This document shows, one piece after another, positions 21,939 to 31,165 of a stretch of 64,000 nt of DNA. The notes below the pieces were generated by a model. That model made no database searches and was not told the origin of the DNA. It worked only from the letters and a program-made list of their open reading frames with translations. A program made the translations under genes and the position numbers. How positions within the stretch are numbered: position 1 is the first letter of the stretch; the number at the start of each line of letters is the position of its first letter. Origin of the DNA: Bacillus swezeyi (GTDB taxonomy: Bacteria > Bacillota > Bacilli > Bacillales > Bacillaceae); contig NZ_MRBK01000006.1 of assembly GCF_001969815.1 (NCBI RefSeq), positions 519,791 to 583,790 on the forward strand, read 5' to 3'.

Positions 21939-22679
21939 TCAAATGGCTGTTTCATCGGCTTGTTTAGTTTCTTCAAAGTAGGCGGCCAGCACCTTTTCCA
22001 CGTTTGTCAAATGATCAAGCATGGCTTTTTCCGCTTTTTGGCCGTCCCGTTCCTTCACGGCCTGATAGATGGCTTCATGCTCCTCATAAAGGCGTTGAAC
22101 AGATGTTTTTTTGGAAAACAGCCAGATTTTGCGCGTTTCTCTCATCGTTTCAATCAAAAGGGATGAAACATGGTTCATCAGGCCTTTTAACAGATCATTT
22201 TGCGATGCCCCGGCTAGCGCCAAATGAAAGGCGAGATCGGCTTTTTCGCCAAGCTCCCCGTTGCCGTCCGCCTGTTTCATATCTTGAAGCGCCGTACGCA
22301 TGTGTTCCAAGTCTTCTTCCGTGCGTTTTTGAGCCGCTCCGGAAACAGCGCCGATTTCAAGAATTTTGCGCACTTCAAGGAGCTCGGCGACATCCTTCTT
22401 TTTCATCAGCAGGGCAGCGGAAAGAGGAATCGAGACTTGATCGGACTCAAACCTCTTGACATAGGTGCCTTCTCCCTGCCTCATTTCCACCATCCCCATC
22501 GCTTTCAAAGCGGACAGCGCTTCCCTGACTGCTGAGCGGCTGACTTGAAAGCTCTCCGCAAGCAATTGGACGGAGTCAAGCTTATCACCCGGCTGAATCT
22601 CTCCGTTTTTAATCGATTCAAGAAGGGCTTCTGCCACTTCTTCATATATTTTTTTCGTCTTGATTTGTTTATATTTCAA
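21939..22679 (-). CDS. lutR: GntR-family lactate repressor LutR
   Basis: 246 residues. N-terminal winged helix (IYEEVAEALLESIKNGEIQPGDKLDSVQLLAESFQVSRSAVREALSALKAMGMVEMRQGEGTYV, residues about 11-75) and a C-terminal FCD all-helical effector domain with the metal-binding DLAFHLALAGASQN. It represses lutABC and lutP in B. subtilis and responds to lactate. Located between the two, on the lutABC strand, divergent from lutP. The shared palindromes beside lutA and lutP fit this role. Confidence 0.93.
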   Translation of the reverse strand: MKYKQIKTKKIYEEVAEALLESIKNGEIQPGDKLDSVQLLAESFQVSRSAVREALSALKAMGMVEMRQGEGTYVKRFESDQVSIPLSAALLMKKKDVAELLEVRKILEIGAVSGAAQKRTEEDLEHMRTALQDMKQADGNGELGEKADLAFHLALAGASQNDLLKGLMNHVSSLLIETMRETRKIWLFSKKTSVQRLYEEHEAIYQAVKERDGQKAEKAMLDHLTNVEKVLAAYFEETKQADETAI

Positions 22680-22780
22680 TTTTTTTCACCTCTTAAACAG
22701 ACTGGGCTTGATGCATCATTCTTCTTATTATACCGTTCTTTGCGTCCGGAACATATAGCAGGGAGTCATACAAAAAAAGA

Positions 22781-22850
22781 TTGTAATTTATGACATTGAG
22801 AAATATAATGCTAAATGATCGGTCTTATCATCATGTCATCTGATGATTAG
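22781..22850 (+). promoter_or_regulatory. lutP promoter and LutR operator
   Basis: -35 TTGTAA at 22781-22786, 17-nt spacer, -10 TATAAT at 22804-22809. The palindrome TCATCTGATGA lies at 22836-22846, about 20 bp after the predicted start site, where a repressor would block elongation. Confidence 0.8.
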
Positions 22851-22870
22851 AAACAAAGGGGGAATTGAAG

Positions 22871-24562
22871 ATGGGATGGACACAGGTGTATACACCGCTG
22901 GGGAATAGCTTACCGCTATCTTCACTCGCAGCGCTTATTCCGATTTTGTATTTCTTTTGGGCTTTGGCCATCAAACGAATGAAAGGGCATACAGCCGGGT
23001 TGACGACTTTGCTGATTGCATTGGTGCTGGCTGTTTTCGTTTACGGAATGCCGGCCGAAAAAGCCGTGATGTCGGCGTCCCAAGGTGCAGTATACGGACT
23101 TTTGCCAATCGGCTGGATTATTATCACATCGGTTTTTTTGTACAAGCTTACGGTCAAAACCGGACAATTTGAAGTGATTCGCAGTTCTGTTCTGTCAATC
23201 ACTGATGACCGGCGCCTGCAGGCACTTTTGATAGCGTTTTCATTCGGGGCGTTTTTAGAAGGGGCGGCAGGCTTTGGCGCACCGGTCGCCATATCCGCTG
23301 CATTGCTTGCAGGACTTGGGTTCAACCCTTTATATGCGGCAGGCATCTGTTTAATCGCCAATACGGCGCCGGTCGCCTTCGGTGCGATCGGGATTCCGAT
23401 TATTGCGGTTGAAGGGCCGACCGGCATTCCGGCGATGGAGATTTCAAAAATGGTCGGACGCCAGCTGCCGTTTTTATCTGTTTTTATTCCATTTTATTTG
23501 ATCGTGATCATGAGCGGATTCAGAAGATCTTTGGAAGTGCTGCCGGCGATTTTAGTGTCAGGCGTTTCGTTTGCTGTGACCCAGTATCTCAGCTCAAACT
23601 TTTTAGGTCCCGAGCTTCCGGATATTTTATCAGCGATCGTTTCACTTGTTGCACTTGCCGTTTTCTTAAAATTCTGGAAGCCGAAAACGACATTCAAATT
23701 TCCGCACGAGAAGGAAGCAGCTGCCGCAGCCGAGGCGGAACAGCCTGAATATCGGCAAGGTGCATATTCTGCAGGGCGGATTTTCAAGGCGTGGACACCG
23801 TTTTTATTGCTGACCGCAATGGTTTCCCTTTGGGGAATTCCCGCTGTGAAACAGGCGCTGACCGGACATTATGAAGGGTCAAATCCATTGCTGATTGTTT
23901 TAAATGACGCCGGCAGCCGGCTGTCATTCGCGCCGGGTGTGCCTTTTTTGCATAATCAAATACTGGACTCATCAGGAAAACCGATCGAGGCTCTTTATAA
24001 ACTCGAACTGCTAGGATCAGCAGGGACGGCTATACTGATTGCAGCTGTACTGACAAAGTTTGTGACGGCCATTGCCTGGAAAGATTGGGGCGCTGTGCTG
24101 ATAGATACGCTGAAGGAGCTGAGAAAGCCGGTATTGACGATTGCTTCTGTCGTCGGCTTTGCCTATGTCACCAATTCTTCGGGCATGAGTACGACCCTCG
24201 GTATGTCACTGGCGATGACGGGTGCGATGTTTTCGTTTTTCTCTCCTGTTCTTGGCTGGCTCGGCGTATTTATTACAGGTTCTGACACGTCCGCAAATTT
24301 GTTGTTCGGCAGTCTGCAAAAAGTCACCGCAACATCGGTCGGAATGGAACCGGTGCTGTCTGTAGCAGCCAATTCTTCCGGCGGTGTCACAGGAAAAATG
24401 ATTTCTCCGCAATCCATTGCGGTCGCCTGTGCAGCTGTCGGTCTAGCGGGGAAAGAGTCGGACTTGCTCCGCTTTACACTGAAGCATAGCTTATTTCTCT
24501 TATTCTTGGTTTGTATGATCACATTCCTGCAGCATCATGTGTTTTCATGGATGATTCCGTAA
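22871..24562 (+). CDS. lutP: L-lactate permease LutP (LldP family)
   Basis: 563 residues, about 12-14 membrane helices. LctP/LldP family hallmarks: FSFGAFLEGAAGFGAPVAISAALLAGLGFNPLYAAGICLIANTAPVAFGAIGIPI and the C-terminal GSDTSANLLFGSLQKVTATSVGMEPVLSVAANSSGGVTGKMISPQSIAVA. It imports lactate by proton symport. Start at the ATG at 22871, seven bases after GGGGGA; a TTG two codons earlier is possible but poorer. Divergent from lutR and controlled by the LutR operator. Confidence 0.94.
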   Translation: MGWTQVYTPLGNSLPLSSLAALIPILYFFWALAIKRMKGHTAGLTTLLIALVLAVFVYGMPAEKAVMSASQGAVYGLLPIGWIIITSVFLYKLTVKTGQFEVIRSSVLSITDDRRLQALLIAFSFGAFLEGAAGFGAPVAISAALLAGLGFNPLYAAGICLIANTAPVAFGAIGIPIIAVEGPTGIPAMEISKMVGRQLPFLSVFIPFYLIVIMSGFRRSLEVLPAILVSGVSFAVTQYLSSNFLGPELPDILSAIVSLVALAVFLKFWKPKTTFKFPHEKEAAAAAEAEQPEYRQGAYSAGRIFKAWTPFLLLTAMVSLWGIPAVKQALTGHYEGSNPLLIVLNDAGSRLSFAPGVPFLHNQILDSSGKPIEALYKLELLGSAGTAILIAAVLTKFVTAIAWKDWGAVLIDTLKELRKPVLTIASVVGFAYVTNSSGMSTTLGMSLAMTGAMFSFFSPVLGWLGVFITGSDTSANLLFGSLQKVTATSVGMEPVLSVAANSSGGVTGKMISPQSIAVACAAVGLAGKESDLLRFTLKHSLFLLFLVCMITFLQHHVFSWMIP

Positions 24563-24597
24563 AAAAGGGCCGCCGGCACTGCCGGTCGGCCTTTATT
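24563..24597. terminator. Convergent terminator between lutP and sigL
   Basis: AAAGGGCCGCCGGC and GCCGGTCGGCCTTTA arms close to the lutP stop, overlapping the sigL stop at 24593; both sides have A/T runs. Confidence 0.75.
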
Positions 24598-25900
24598 CAT
24601 ATCGTTTTCTGATGGATGAAGGCAAAATGTTGAGCTGGTCTCTGTATTTGGCAACTGTTCGCCTGGAGATGACGACACCGTGCTTTTCATTTAACAAATC
24701 GGCCAGCTTCTGATCTGAAAGCGGTTTCATTTTATTTTCTTCTTCGATCAGACGGCGGAGATGCGCTTTGACTGCATGACTTGACGTATGACCGTCAGAG
24801 GCATCTTTTACTTTTGCTGAAAAAAACCGCTTGAGCTCGCATAGCTCATAAGGCGTTTGCACAAACTTCCCTTTCACCGCCCGGCTCACCGTGGATTCAT
24901 GAATGCCGAGGGCATCGGCGATTTCTTTTAATGTCAGAGGCTGAATTTCATTTTTTCCTTTTAGAAAATAATCTTTTTGCCGAACCATGATTTCCCCCAT
25001 GACCCTGCTCATCGTTTCCCTTCTTTGTTTAAGGGCATTGTCAAGCCATTTCCACTGCCTGTATTTATCGGATATAAAGGCGGAGGCGTCATCATTCGCC
25101 CGTCTCTCTAAAAACGGCTCATAAAACGCATTAAGCTGGATGTCCGGAAAAGAACGGCTGCTGAGTTCAAGCATCAATTTTCCGTCCTGAATGAAAATGA
25201 TCAAGTCAGGTTCAATGTAGACGTCCCGCTCCCCAGCGTCATAAAGCAAGCCAGGCCTCGGCGTCAGTCCGGTGATAAGATCCTGAATATCCTGAAGCTC
25301 TAAAAGGGAGAGACCCGCTGCGGCAGAAAGCTCTTTCCATGCTTTGTTAGCGAAAAGTTCGAAATAGCTGGACATGACTTTTTCCGCATCTGCCGTTTGT
25401 TTTGGGAGCCGCCTCAATTGAATTAGGATGCATTCCTTGAGGGATCGCGCTCCTATTCCGGCAGGTTCAAGCGTCTGCAGTTTTGCCAGGACTGTTTCGA
25501 CTTCCTCGCTTGGCACAGACAGTGCGGAGGCGATAAAGGACAGCTTTTCTGTCACATATCCGTTTGAATCAATCGATTCAGCCAAATAGCTGAATATGCG
25601 CTTCTCCCGATCTGACAAATGCAAATCGAGCGCCTGCCGTTTTAAAGCGCTTTTTAAATCCTCATGCGTCGTTCCGGCAGGAAGCGGATATTCTCTTTGT
25701 AAATGCTGATTGGTTTTATGGTAAAATGATCGTGGAATATCGGGGTCTTTCCGTTCGATAAGAGGGTTTTCCAGTGAGAGTTCATCAATCCGGCTGTTAA
25801 GCTCAGCCGAAGTATACTGCAGCATATTAATGGCTTGTGTAAGCCCCTGTGTCAAGTGAAGTTTTACCGTTTGCTGCTGCTGCACATTCAAGTTCATCAT
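24593..25900 (-). CDS. sigL: RNA polymerase sigma-54 factor SigL
   Basis: 435 residues from the ATG at 25900 behind GGGAGGGGGAG; the longer 459-codon reading is rejected since it crosses into the yvfG promoter. N-terminal Gln-rich activator-interacting region (QQQQTVKLHLTQGLTQAINML, then SLENPLIERK), core-binding domain (LEPAGIGARSLKECILIQL), the helix-turn-helix (LTLKEIADALGIHESTVSRAVKGK), and the C-terminal RpoN box ISRRTVAKYRDQL. Directs transcription from -24/-12 promoters with AAA+ activators; in B. subtilis it drives levanase, acetoin, arginine and isoleucine/valine genes. Divergent from yvfG. Confidence 0.95.
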   Translation of the reverse strand: MMNLNVQQQQTVKLHLTQGLTQAINMLQYTSAELNSRIDELSLENPLIERKDPDIPRSFYHKTNQHLQREYPLPAGTTHEDLKSALKRQALDLHLSDREKRIFSYLAESIDSNGYVTEKLSFIASALSVPSEEVETVLAKLQTLEPAGIGARSLKECILIQLRRLPKQTADAEKVMSSYFELFANKAWKELSAAAGLSLLELQDIQDLITGLTPRPGLLYDAGERDVYIEPDLIIFIQDGKLMLELSSRSFPDIQLNAFYEPFLERRANDDASAFISDKYRQWKWLDNALKQRRETMSRVMGEIMVRQKDYFLKGKNEIQPLTLKEIADALGIHESTVSRAVKGKFVQTPYELCELKRFFSAKVKDASDGHTSSHAVKAHLRRLIEEENKMKPLSDQKLADLLNEKHGVVISRRTVAKYRDQLNILPSSIRKRYE

Positions 25901-25921
25901 TTCTCCCCCTCCCATTATTAG

Positions 25922-25950
25922 TTTACACGATCGATTCCGTACCGTATAGA
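25922..25950 (+). promoter_or_regulatory. yvfG promoter
   Basis: TTTACA at 25922-25927, 17-nt spacer, TATAGA at 25945-25950; the yvfG TTG start follows at 25972 behind AAGGAG. Confidence 0.65.
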
Positions 25951-25971
25951 CATAAAAAGGAGTGTTTTCCA

Positions 25972-26187
25972 TTGTCAGAACTTTTTTCTGTGCCTTATTT
26001 CATAGACAATTTTAAAACCCATATTGAAATGAATCCAAATGAGGACAAGGTGCATGCGATGAACAGCTATTACCGCTCCGTCGTTTCAACGCTTGTTCAG
26101 GATCAGCTGACAAAAAATGCAGTTGTTTTAAAACGGATTCAGCATTTGGATGAGGCTTATAACAAAGTAAAACGTGAAGAAGCATAG
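25972..26187 (+). CDS. yvfG: Small helical protein YvfG
   Basis: 71 residues starting with TTG behind AAAGGAG, nearly identical to the B. subtilis YvfG sequence I recall (SELFSVPYFIDNFKTHIEMN, NSYYRSVVSTLVQDQLTKNAVVLKRIQHLDEAYNKVK). All-helical, with no signal or membrane segment. Function unknown. Always found between sigL and the end of the eps operon in this group; here it is convergent with epsO and divergent from sigL. Confidence 0.9.
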   Translation: MSELFSVPYFIDNFKTHIEMNPNEDKVHAMNSYYRSVVSTLVQDQLTKNAVVLKRIQHLDEAYNKVKREEA

Positions 26188-26191
26188 CATG

Positions 26192-26231
26192 AAAAAAGCC
26201 GTCTGTTACGCATGAACAGGCGGCTTTTCTG
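26192..26231. terminator. Terminator shared by yvfG and the eps operon
   Basis: AAAAAAGCCGTCTGTT and AACAGGCGGCTTTTCT arms; overlaps the last codons of epsO, so the eps stop codon lies within the hairpin. Confidence 0.8.
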
Positions 26232-27180
26232 TTTTTGTCCCGTCTTTTTGTATCAGCTTTGTATTCGGGATGTCTTTCATCCATGTATTGTAGTAGTTCG
26301 CGTTTTTTCCATAGGAGTTGTCGATTACGACGTTCTCCTTTTGCAGCAGGCACGATAAAATATGGCCGTGCAGCCTTGAAGTGACAACCGATTCATAACG
26401 GCTGAAAAAAAGGATCGATTTGCTGACGAGAGAATCTGAATAACGTCTCCAATAAGAAGCGATCGGCAGCGGATTTCCCGCTTTTTTGTTGAGAATGTTT
26501 AAGGTTTGAAGCCGCTTGATGCCGCGCTTGTCTTTATCGGACAAAATCACGTTCCAGTCATATGTATCAGGCTCTCCTGCTGTCTGTAAAGTGCTGTTGG
26601 CTTCCTTATCCGTTCTGATCAATCGCAAAACAGATGCCGACGGGTTTTCAGAAGGCGCAATCGGCCAGAGCTGATGGGCCATATCCGGCATCATTCTCAG
26701 GTTTTTCAGCCCTTCGAAGCGTTCAGCAGCAAACTGGAATGACGCCTTTTCTCTCGCAAATAAATGAAGATCCTGATGAGCTGTTAAAATGTCCCGCGTC
26801 CGCTTGATATTTTCTTCATTTTCATAATAAATGGACTGCGGCAGAATCACGATCCGGTTGTCGGGATAGTGCTGGACAACACGCTCCCTGAATTGCTGGA
26901 AGTGGGGATACAAATCACCGAAGTTGCCTCCGCCCTGGCAGACAATAATCACATTCTTAGGAATGTTGCGGCCGGGAATGAAGTTTTCTGCGTTCCACCT
27001 TTCGCGCACCCGAATCCCGTACGCTTTAAAAAATGCTTCCGTTCCTTTCATGATCAGCAAATCGCCTACATTCCCGTAAAGGGGGTAGTCCAAATAAACG
27101 ACTGACGAATGCCTCGGTATGACATCCAATATTTCTCCCAGCTTCTCTTTTAAGCTGTCCATGGAATATGTAATCGCCAT
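26206..27180 (-). CDS. epsO: Polysaccharide pyruvyl transferase family protein EpsO
   Basis: 324 residues from MAITYSMDSLKEKL, whose ATG follows a GAGGTG site 10 bp after epsN; the longer reading begins inside epsN. Polysaccharide pyruvyltransferase (CsaB-like) fold: YLDYPLYGNVGDLLIMKGTEAFF, IIVCQGGGNFGDLYPHFQQFRERVV, RYESVVTSRLHGHILSCLLQKENVVIDNSYGKN. Presumed to add pyruvyl groups to the biofilm exopolysaccharide; paralogue of EpsI. Last gene of the operon. Confidence 0.93.
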   Translation of the reverse strand: MAITYSMDSLKEKLGEILDVIPRHSSVVYLDYPLYGNVGDLLIMKGTEAFFKAYGIRVRERWNAENFIPGRNIPKNVIIVCQGGGNFGDLYPHFQQFRERVVQHYPDNRIVILPQSIYYENEENIKRTRDILTAHQDLHLFAREKASFQFAAERFEGLKNLRMMPDMAHQLWPIAPSENPSASVLRLIRTDKEANSTLQTAGEPDTYDWNVILSDKDKRGIKRLQTLNILNKKAGNPLPIASYWRRYSDSLVSKSILFFSRYESVVTSRLHGHILSCLLQKENVVIDNSYGKNANYYNTWMKDIPNTKLIQKDGTKTEKPPVHA

Positions 27181-27190
27181 GTTTAGCACC

Positions 27191-28336
27191 TCATTTATAT
27201 TTAATCCGGTCGGCAAGCACCTGAATAACCCGGTCTTGTTCTTCTCGTGTCAGGCTTGATCCTGACGGGAGGCATAGTCCTCTGTGAAATAAATCATCGG
27301 CAACAGATCCGCTTTCATCATGCGGATAAAAGGCGGCGCCATTAAAAAGCGGCTGTCTGTGCAGAGGCTTCCATAACGGACGCGCTTCAATATTCTCGCC
27401 GGCAAGCTGTTCAATGATCTCCGCGGGCGATGTTTTAATCTTTTTTTCATCAAATGTTAATGTCGTCAGCCAGCGGTTCGACATGCCAAATTCAGGCATG
27501 AAGTCTACACCGTCCATTTCAGAGAGCGCCTCTTGATAGCGCTTGAAAATGGCGCGCCGGGCATTCACCCTGTCATCCAAAACTTCGAGCTGGGCAATGC
27601 CGATTCCGGCGAGCACATTGCTCAACCGGTAATTGTAGCCCGTTTTTTGGTGCTGATAATGGATCGCCGGCTCCCGCGCCTGGGTGGCTAAAAACCGCGC
27701 TCTTTTCAAAGCGTCTTCATCATCGCTGACAAGCATCCCCCCGCCTGAGGTCGTGATAATTTTATTGCCGTTGAACGAGTAAATGCCAAAGCGGCCAAAC
27801 GTTCCGCTCTTTCTGCCTTTGTACACAGATCCTAGAGATTCTGCCGCATCTTCAATGACAGGCACCGCAAATCTGTCGCAAATCTCGATAATCTCATCCA
27901 TTTTGGCGCTTTGCCCGTACAAATTGACAACGATGACCGCTTTCGGAAGATGTCTGGCCCGCTCCGCCTCGTCAAGCGCCCGTTCAAGCGCTTGAGGCGA
28001 CATGTTCCATGTATCTCTTTCAGAATCAATAAACACCGGCTCGGCCTGCTCATACAAAATGGGGTTGGCGCTTGCGACAAATGTAAAAGAGGAACAAAAT
28101 ACAGTATCGCCTTTTCCAGCTCCCAATAACTTGAGTGCGAGATGAATCGCGGCTGTTCCCGAGCTGACGGCGGCCGCACCGGCCGTTCCGGCATAGGCGG
28201 CAAGTTTTTCTTCAAATGTATCGACCAGGGGGCCGAGTGGTGCGATCCAGTTTGTCCTGAAGGCTTCAGCTACATAGCGCTCTTCCTCTCCGCTCATATG
28301 CGGCGGCGATAAATAAATTCGCTTTTTCTGACTCAT
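27191..28336 (-). CDS. epsN: PLP-dependent sugar aminotransferase EpsN
   Basis: 381 residues, DegT/DnrJ/EryC1 family. The PLP lysine is in SFNGNKIITTSGGGMLVS, with SSGTAAIHLALKLLG (phosphate grip), VNLYGQSAKMDEI and IEDAAESLGSVYKG upstream. With EpsC (4,6-dehydratase) and EpsM (acetyltransferase) it should make UDP-N,N'-diacetylbacillosamine, the starter sugar placed on the lipid carrier by EpsL; that route is shown for B. subtilis. The ATG at 28336 follows AAGGGTG; an in-frame GTG three codons before is possible. Confidence 0.93.
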   Translation of the reverse strand: MSQKKRIYLSPPHMSGEEERYVAEAFRTNWIAPLGPLVDTFEEKLAAYAGTAGAAAVSSGTAAIHLALKLLGAGKGDTVFCSSFTFVASANPILYEQAEPVFIDSERDTWNMSPQALERALDEAERARHLPKAVIVVNLYGQSAKMDEIIEICDRFAVPVIEDAAESLGSVYKGRKSGTFGRFGIYSFNGNKIITTSGGGMLVSDDEDALKRARFLATQAREPAIHYQHQKTGYNYRLSNVLAGIGIAQLEVLDDRVNARRAIFKRYQEALSEMDGVDFMPEFGMSNRWLTTLTFDEKKIKTSPAEIIEQLAGENIEARPLWKPLHRQPLFNGAAFYPHDESGSVADDLFHRGLCLPSGSSLTREEQDRVIQVLADRIKYK

Positions 28337-28350
28337 TTTTTTCACCCTTT

Positions 28351-28986
28351 TTACAACTGTGATTTGATTGTTCTTGCAGGAACTCCGACTGCTGTTGCAT
28401 CATCTGGGATATCATCTATGATCGCTGCACCCGCTCCCGTCACGCTCCGGCGTCCGATCGTTTTCCCCGGGATAACGACCGTCCCCGCTCCGACATGCGC
28501 CCCGTCCATAACCGTCACGCCTCCGGTCAAAACCGTTCCCGGTGAAAGATGGACATAGTCGCCGATTTGATTGTCGTGTTCGACGATCGCACCTGTATTG
28601 ACAATACTGTGCATACCGATACAGGCATCGGCTTGGATGACGCTGGCCGCCATTACAACAGATCCCCTTTCAATCCGGGCCGATCTGCTGACCGCAGCAG
28701 ACGGATGAACCAGTACCGCATACCGTTCAAGGGGAAGGCCTAGGCTTTCAAACAACTTTTTTCGCAGATTATTTCTGCCGACGGCGATGATGAATTTCAC
28801 ATCAGGACACAAACGAATCAGTTCGTCTGCCGCGAATGAAGGTCCATGATAAACACCGTTTTCAATGTGAAGCGATTCAAACCGGTCATCGAGAATTCCG
28901 GCAAGCACTGTATCCGGACGCTCTTCAACGATATCCCGGATGACTTTGCCGTGGCCTCCGGCACCGATGATCACCATGCTTTGCAT
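28351..28986 (-). CDS. epsM: Sugar O/N-acetyltransferase EpsM (NeuD family)
   Basis: 211 residues: N-terminal Rossmann-like part (MVIIGAGGHGKVIRDIV) and a C-terminal left-handed beta helix of hexapeptide repeats (SARIERGSVVMAASVIQADACIGMHSIVNTGAIVEHDNQIGDYVHLSPGTVLTGGVTV). The catalytic His sits in VEHDNQIG. Like PglD/NeuD, it should acetylate the 4-amino sugar made by EpsN. The ATG overlaps the epsL stop by one base (TGATG). Confidence 0.92.
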   Translation of the reverse strand: MQSMVIIGAGGHGKVIRDIVEERPDTVLAGILDDRFESLHIENGVYHGPSFAADELIRLCPDVKFIIAVGRNNLRKKLFESLGLPLERYAVLVHPSAAVSRSARIERGSVVMAASVIQADACIGMHSIVNTGAIVEHDNQIGDYVHLSPGTVLTGGVTVMDGAHVGAGTVVIPGKTIGRRSVTGAGAAIIDDIPDDATAVGVPARTIKSQL

Positions 28987-29588
28987 CAGGCCTTCCTTCT
29001 CCCTGTAAATTTTTCCGTGGTCACGTGTCGATCTTGGCTGACGCCTTCCGATTTCAGCACTTTTCCGACTGTTAGCAAAAGGATTTTGATATCAAGCAAA
29101 AAAGACCGGTGATCCACATACCAGACATCGAGTTCAAATTTTTCTTCCCATGTCACTTTATTTCTGCCGTTAATTTGCGCCCAGCCCGTGATGCCCGGTC
29201 TGACTTCGTGGCGTCTCCACTGTCTTTTTGTGTAAAGGGGAATATACTCCATCAAAAGGGGACGGGGACCGACAAGGCTCAGGTCGCCCTTGATGACATT
29301 AATCAGCTGCGGCAGTTCATCCAGGCTCGTTTTTCTGATCAGCCTGCCCGTTTTTGTCAGCCGTTTTTCGTCGCTGAGCAGGTTTCCCGCTTCATCTCTT
29401 TCATCAGTCATCGTTCTAAACTTATATAGTGTAAAAGGTTCGCCGTTCAAGCCCGGACGGGTTTGGCGGAATAAGACAGGCGAGCCGATTTTCCACCTGA
29501 TGAGACAAGCCGTGAAGATCATGGCCGGGCTGAGAGCAGCCAGCAAAATCACCGCGAATACAAGATCGAAAAAACGTTTAGCTATCAT
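28986..29588 (-). CDS. epsL: Initiating sugar-phosphate transferase EpsL
   Basis: 200 residues, bacterial sugar transferase (PglC type): one N-terminal re-entrant membrane helix ([27 protein letters not shown]), then [56 protein letters not shown] and [13 protein letters not shown]. Attaches the first sugar phosphate to undecaprenyl phosphate on the inner membrane face. 20 bp after epsK. Confidence 0.94.
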   Translation of the reverse strand: MIAKRFFDLVFAVILLAALSPAMIFTACLIRWKIGSPVLFRQTRPGLNGEPFTLYKFRTMTDERDEAGNLLSDEKRLTKTGRLIRKTSLDELPQLINVIKGDLSLVGPRPLLMEYIPLYTKRQWRRHEVRPGITGWAQINGRNKVTWEEKFELDVWYVDHRSFLLDIKILLLTVGKVLKSEGVSQDRHVTTEKFTGRRKA

Positions 29589-29608
29589 GAAAACCGCACC
29601 CCTTTCTT

Positions 29609-31165
29609 TTATTTGAAAAATCCCTTTTGAAAAGGGAGTGATGCAGAAGACCGCAACGTCTTTAGCTTGGCTGAAACGGCAAGCCGTTCATCTTTTGTAA
29701 GCATCACAAAATAAGCAAACAGCACATAAGCGCCCGTGGCCACCAGCCCCGTCATGATAAGAGAGAGCAGGCTGTCAACCGGAAAAAAGAATTGAATCGC
29801 AAAACAGACAGCCAAAGCAAATGAAGCCCCGGCAAGCGGAGCATAAACGCCTTTATAAAAGACCCGTTTTCTCTCGCCCGTTATTTTTGACGCATAAATC
29901 GGTGTGAAGACAACGTTTTTCAGCATTAAAGCAGCCGCGCCGGCAATCGCAATCCCGTAAAGACCCAATCCTGCCGGGCCGCTCAAAGCAATGGCAAGCA
30001 GCAAATTGACGGCACCGAAGGCAACCGTCGTCAGCGCCGGTGTTTTCAGCTTGTTATAGGCTGTAAAAATATAAAAAAGCGGCGCCGGGCTTAATGAAAC
30101 CACCAAGTAACCGGCATGTATCAATAAGAGCCATTTTAAATGTTCAAATGAAGGCCCGAGCCAAAGCGTCAAAAACGGGCCGGCCAGCCCGCCGAGCAGC
30201 GCCGCCGGCAAAGCAAGCACGATTCCGTTAAATCTGACGGCCTGATTGGCGTAGCGGACAAGCCCCTCTTTGTCGCCTCTTGAATAATAGAGTGTAATCG
30301 TCGGTGAAAATACAGCGGCAAGCGTCCCCGACATCGTCCGGATTAAAAGCGGAAACTGAATAATCGCTGCATACATCCCGGATTCGGAAACCCCAAGCAT
30401 GACATTGGCCACCATTAGATCGATTTGCAAAAAAAGAAGCACACCGATTTGGCTGATAGAACTCCATCCCCCTGCCTGCAGGAGCTTTCTGCACTTTTTA
30501 AACGACATATCCTTTATCCGAAACGAAAACCACGGAATTAATTTTTTAAAGAATATGATCGACAGAACACACGCCGAAACCGCAGCGATGAGAGCGGCAA
30601 GCTGGATGTGCCAGATTTTCGGCGCAAACCATGAGAAAATGCATAATACGCTCACCACGCGAATCAGCATTTGTACAGCCTGGATCGTGCTTGTAATATA
30701 AATTTTGTTGGCAAAAAACGGCCCGGCTGCAAATCCCGACATAAAAAAGGTTAATAAAAAAAGAAGACTGCCAATCAACAGCGCGGTCTGCACATCGCCT
30801 AAGAGGCCGGAGGGCACGCGAATGATCGAATCGATAAGAAACACCGTTCCAACGAGCGGCAAGAATAAAAAAACCGAAAGAGCAAGTGATGAGACAATAT
30901 AAGTATTCATATAGCCTCTTGCTTCATCATGCGCTCCCCTGTGGGCTGACACGGAAAAGAACCTGACAACAACCGCACTCAGGGCGACCGTAATAATCGA
31001 AAAATAGTTGATCATATTTTGTGTTAAATGAACGAACCCGAATGCTTCAACCCCGAGGTTTTTGATCACAAACGGCGTCAGCCACATCGAAAACAGCACG
31101 GATAATAAAAAAGACGCCATATTGGCGCCGAGATTCAAGATAAATGTCTTATTCAAAAGGCTCAT
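29609..31165 (-). CDS. epsK: Polysaccharide flippase EpsK (MOP superfamily)
   Basis: 518 residues, about 14 hydrophobic helices, Wzx/PST type. N-terminus [46 protein letters not shown] is typical. Flips lipid-linked repeat units of the exopolysaccharide. Some reports tie EpsK to quinol-like lipid export in B. subtilis; not judged here. Starts in an ATGA overlap with epsJ. Slightly longer than the B. subtilis protein (about 505). Confidence 0.92.
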   Translation of the reverse strand: MSLLNKTFILNLGANMASFLLSVLFSMWLTPFVIKNLGVEAFGFVHLTQNMINYFSIITVALSAVVVRFFSVSAHRGAHDEARGYMNTYIVSSLALSVFLFLPLVGTVFLIDSIIRVPSGLLGDVQTALLIGSLLFLLTFFMSGFAAGPFFANKIYITSTIQAVQMLIRVVSVLCIFSWFAPKIWHIQLAALIAAVSACVLSIIFFKKLIPWFSFRIKDMSFKKCRKLLQAGGWSSISQIGVLLFLQIDLMVANVMLGVSESGMYAAIIQFPLLIRTMSGTLAAVFSPTITLYYSRGDKEGLVRYANQAVRFNGIVLALPAALLGGLAGPFLTLWLGPSFEHLKWLLLIHAGYLVVSLSPAPLFYIFTAYNKLKTPALTTVAFGAVNLLLAIALSGPAGLGLYGIAIAGAAALMLKNVVFTPIYASKITGERKRVFYKGVYAPLAGASFALAVCFAIQFFFPVDSLLSLIMTGLVATGAYVLFAYFVMLTKDERLAVSAKLKTLRSSASLPFQKGFFK

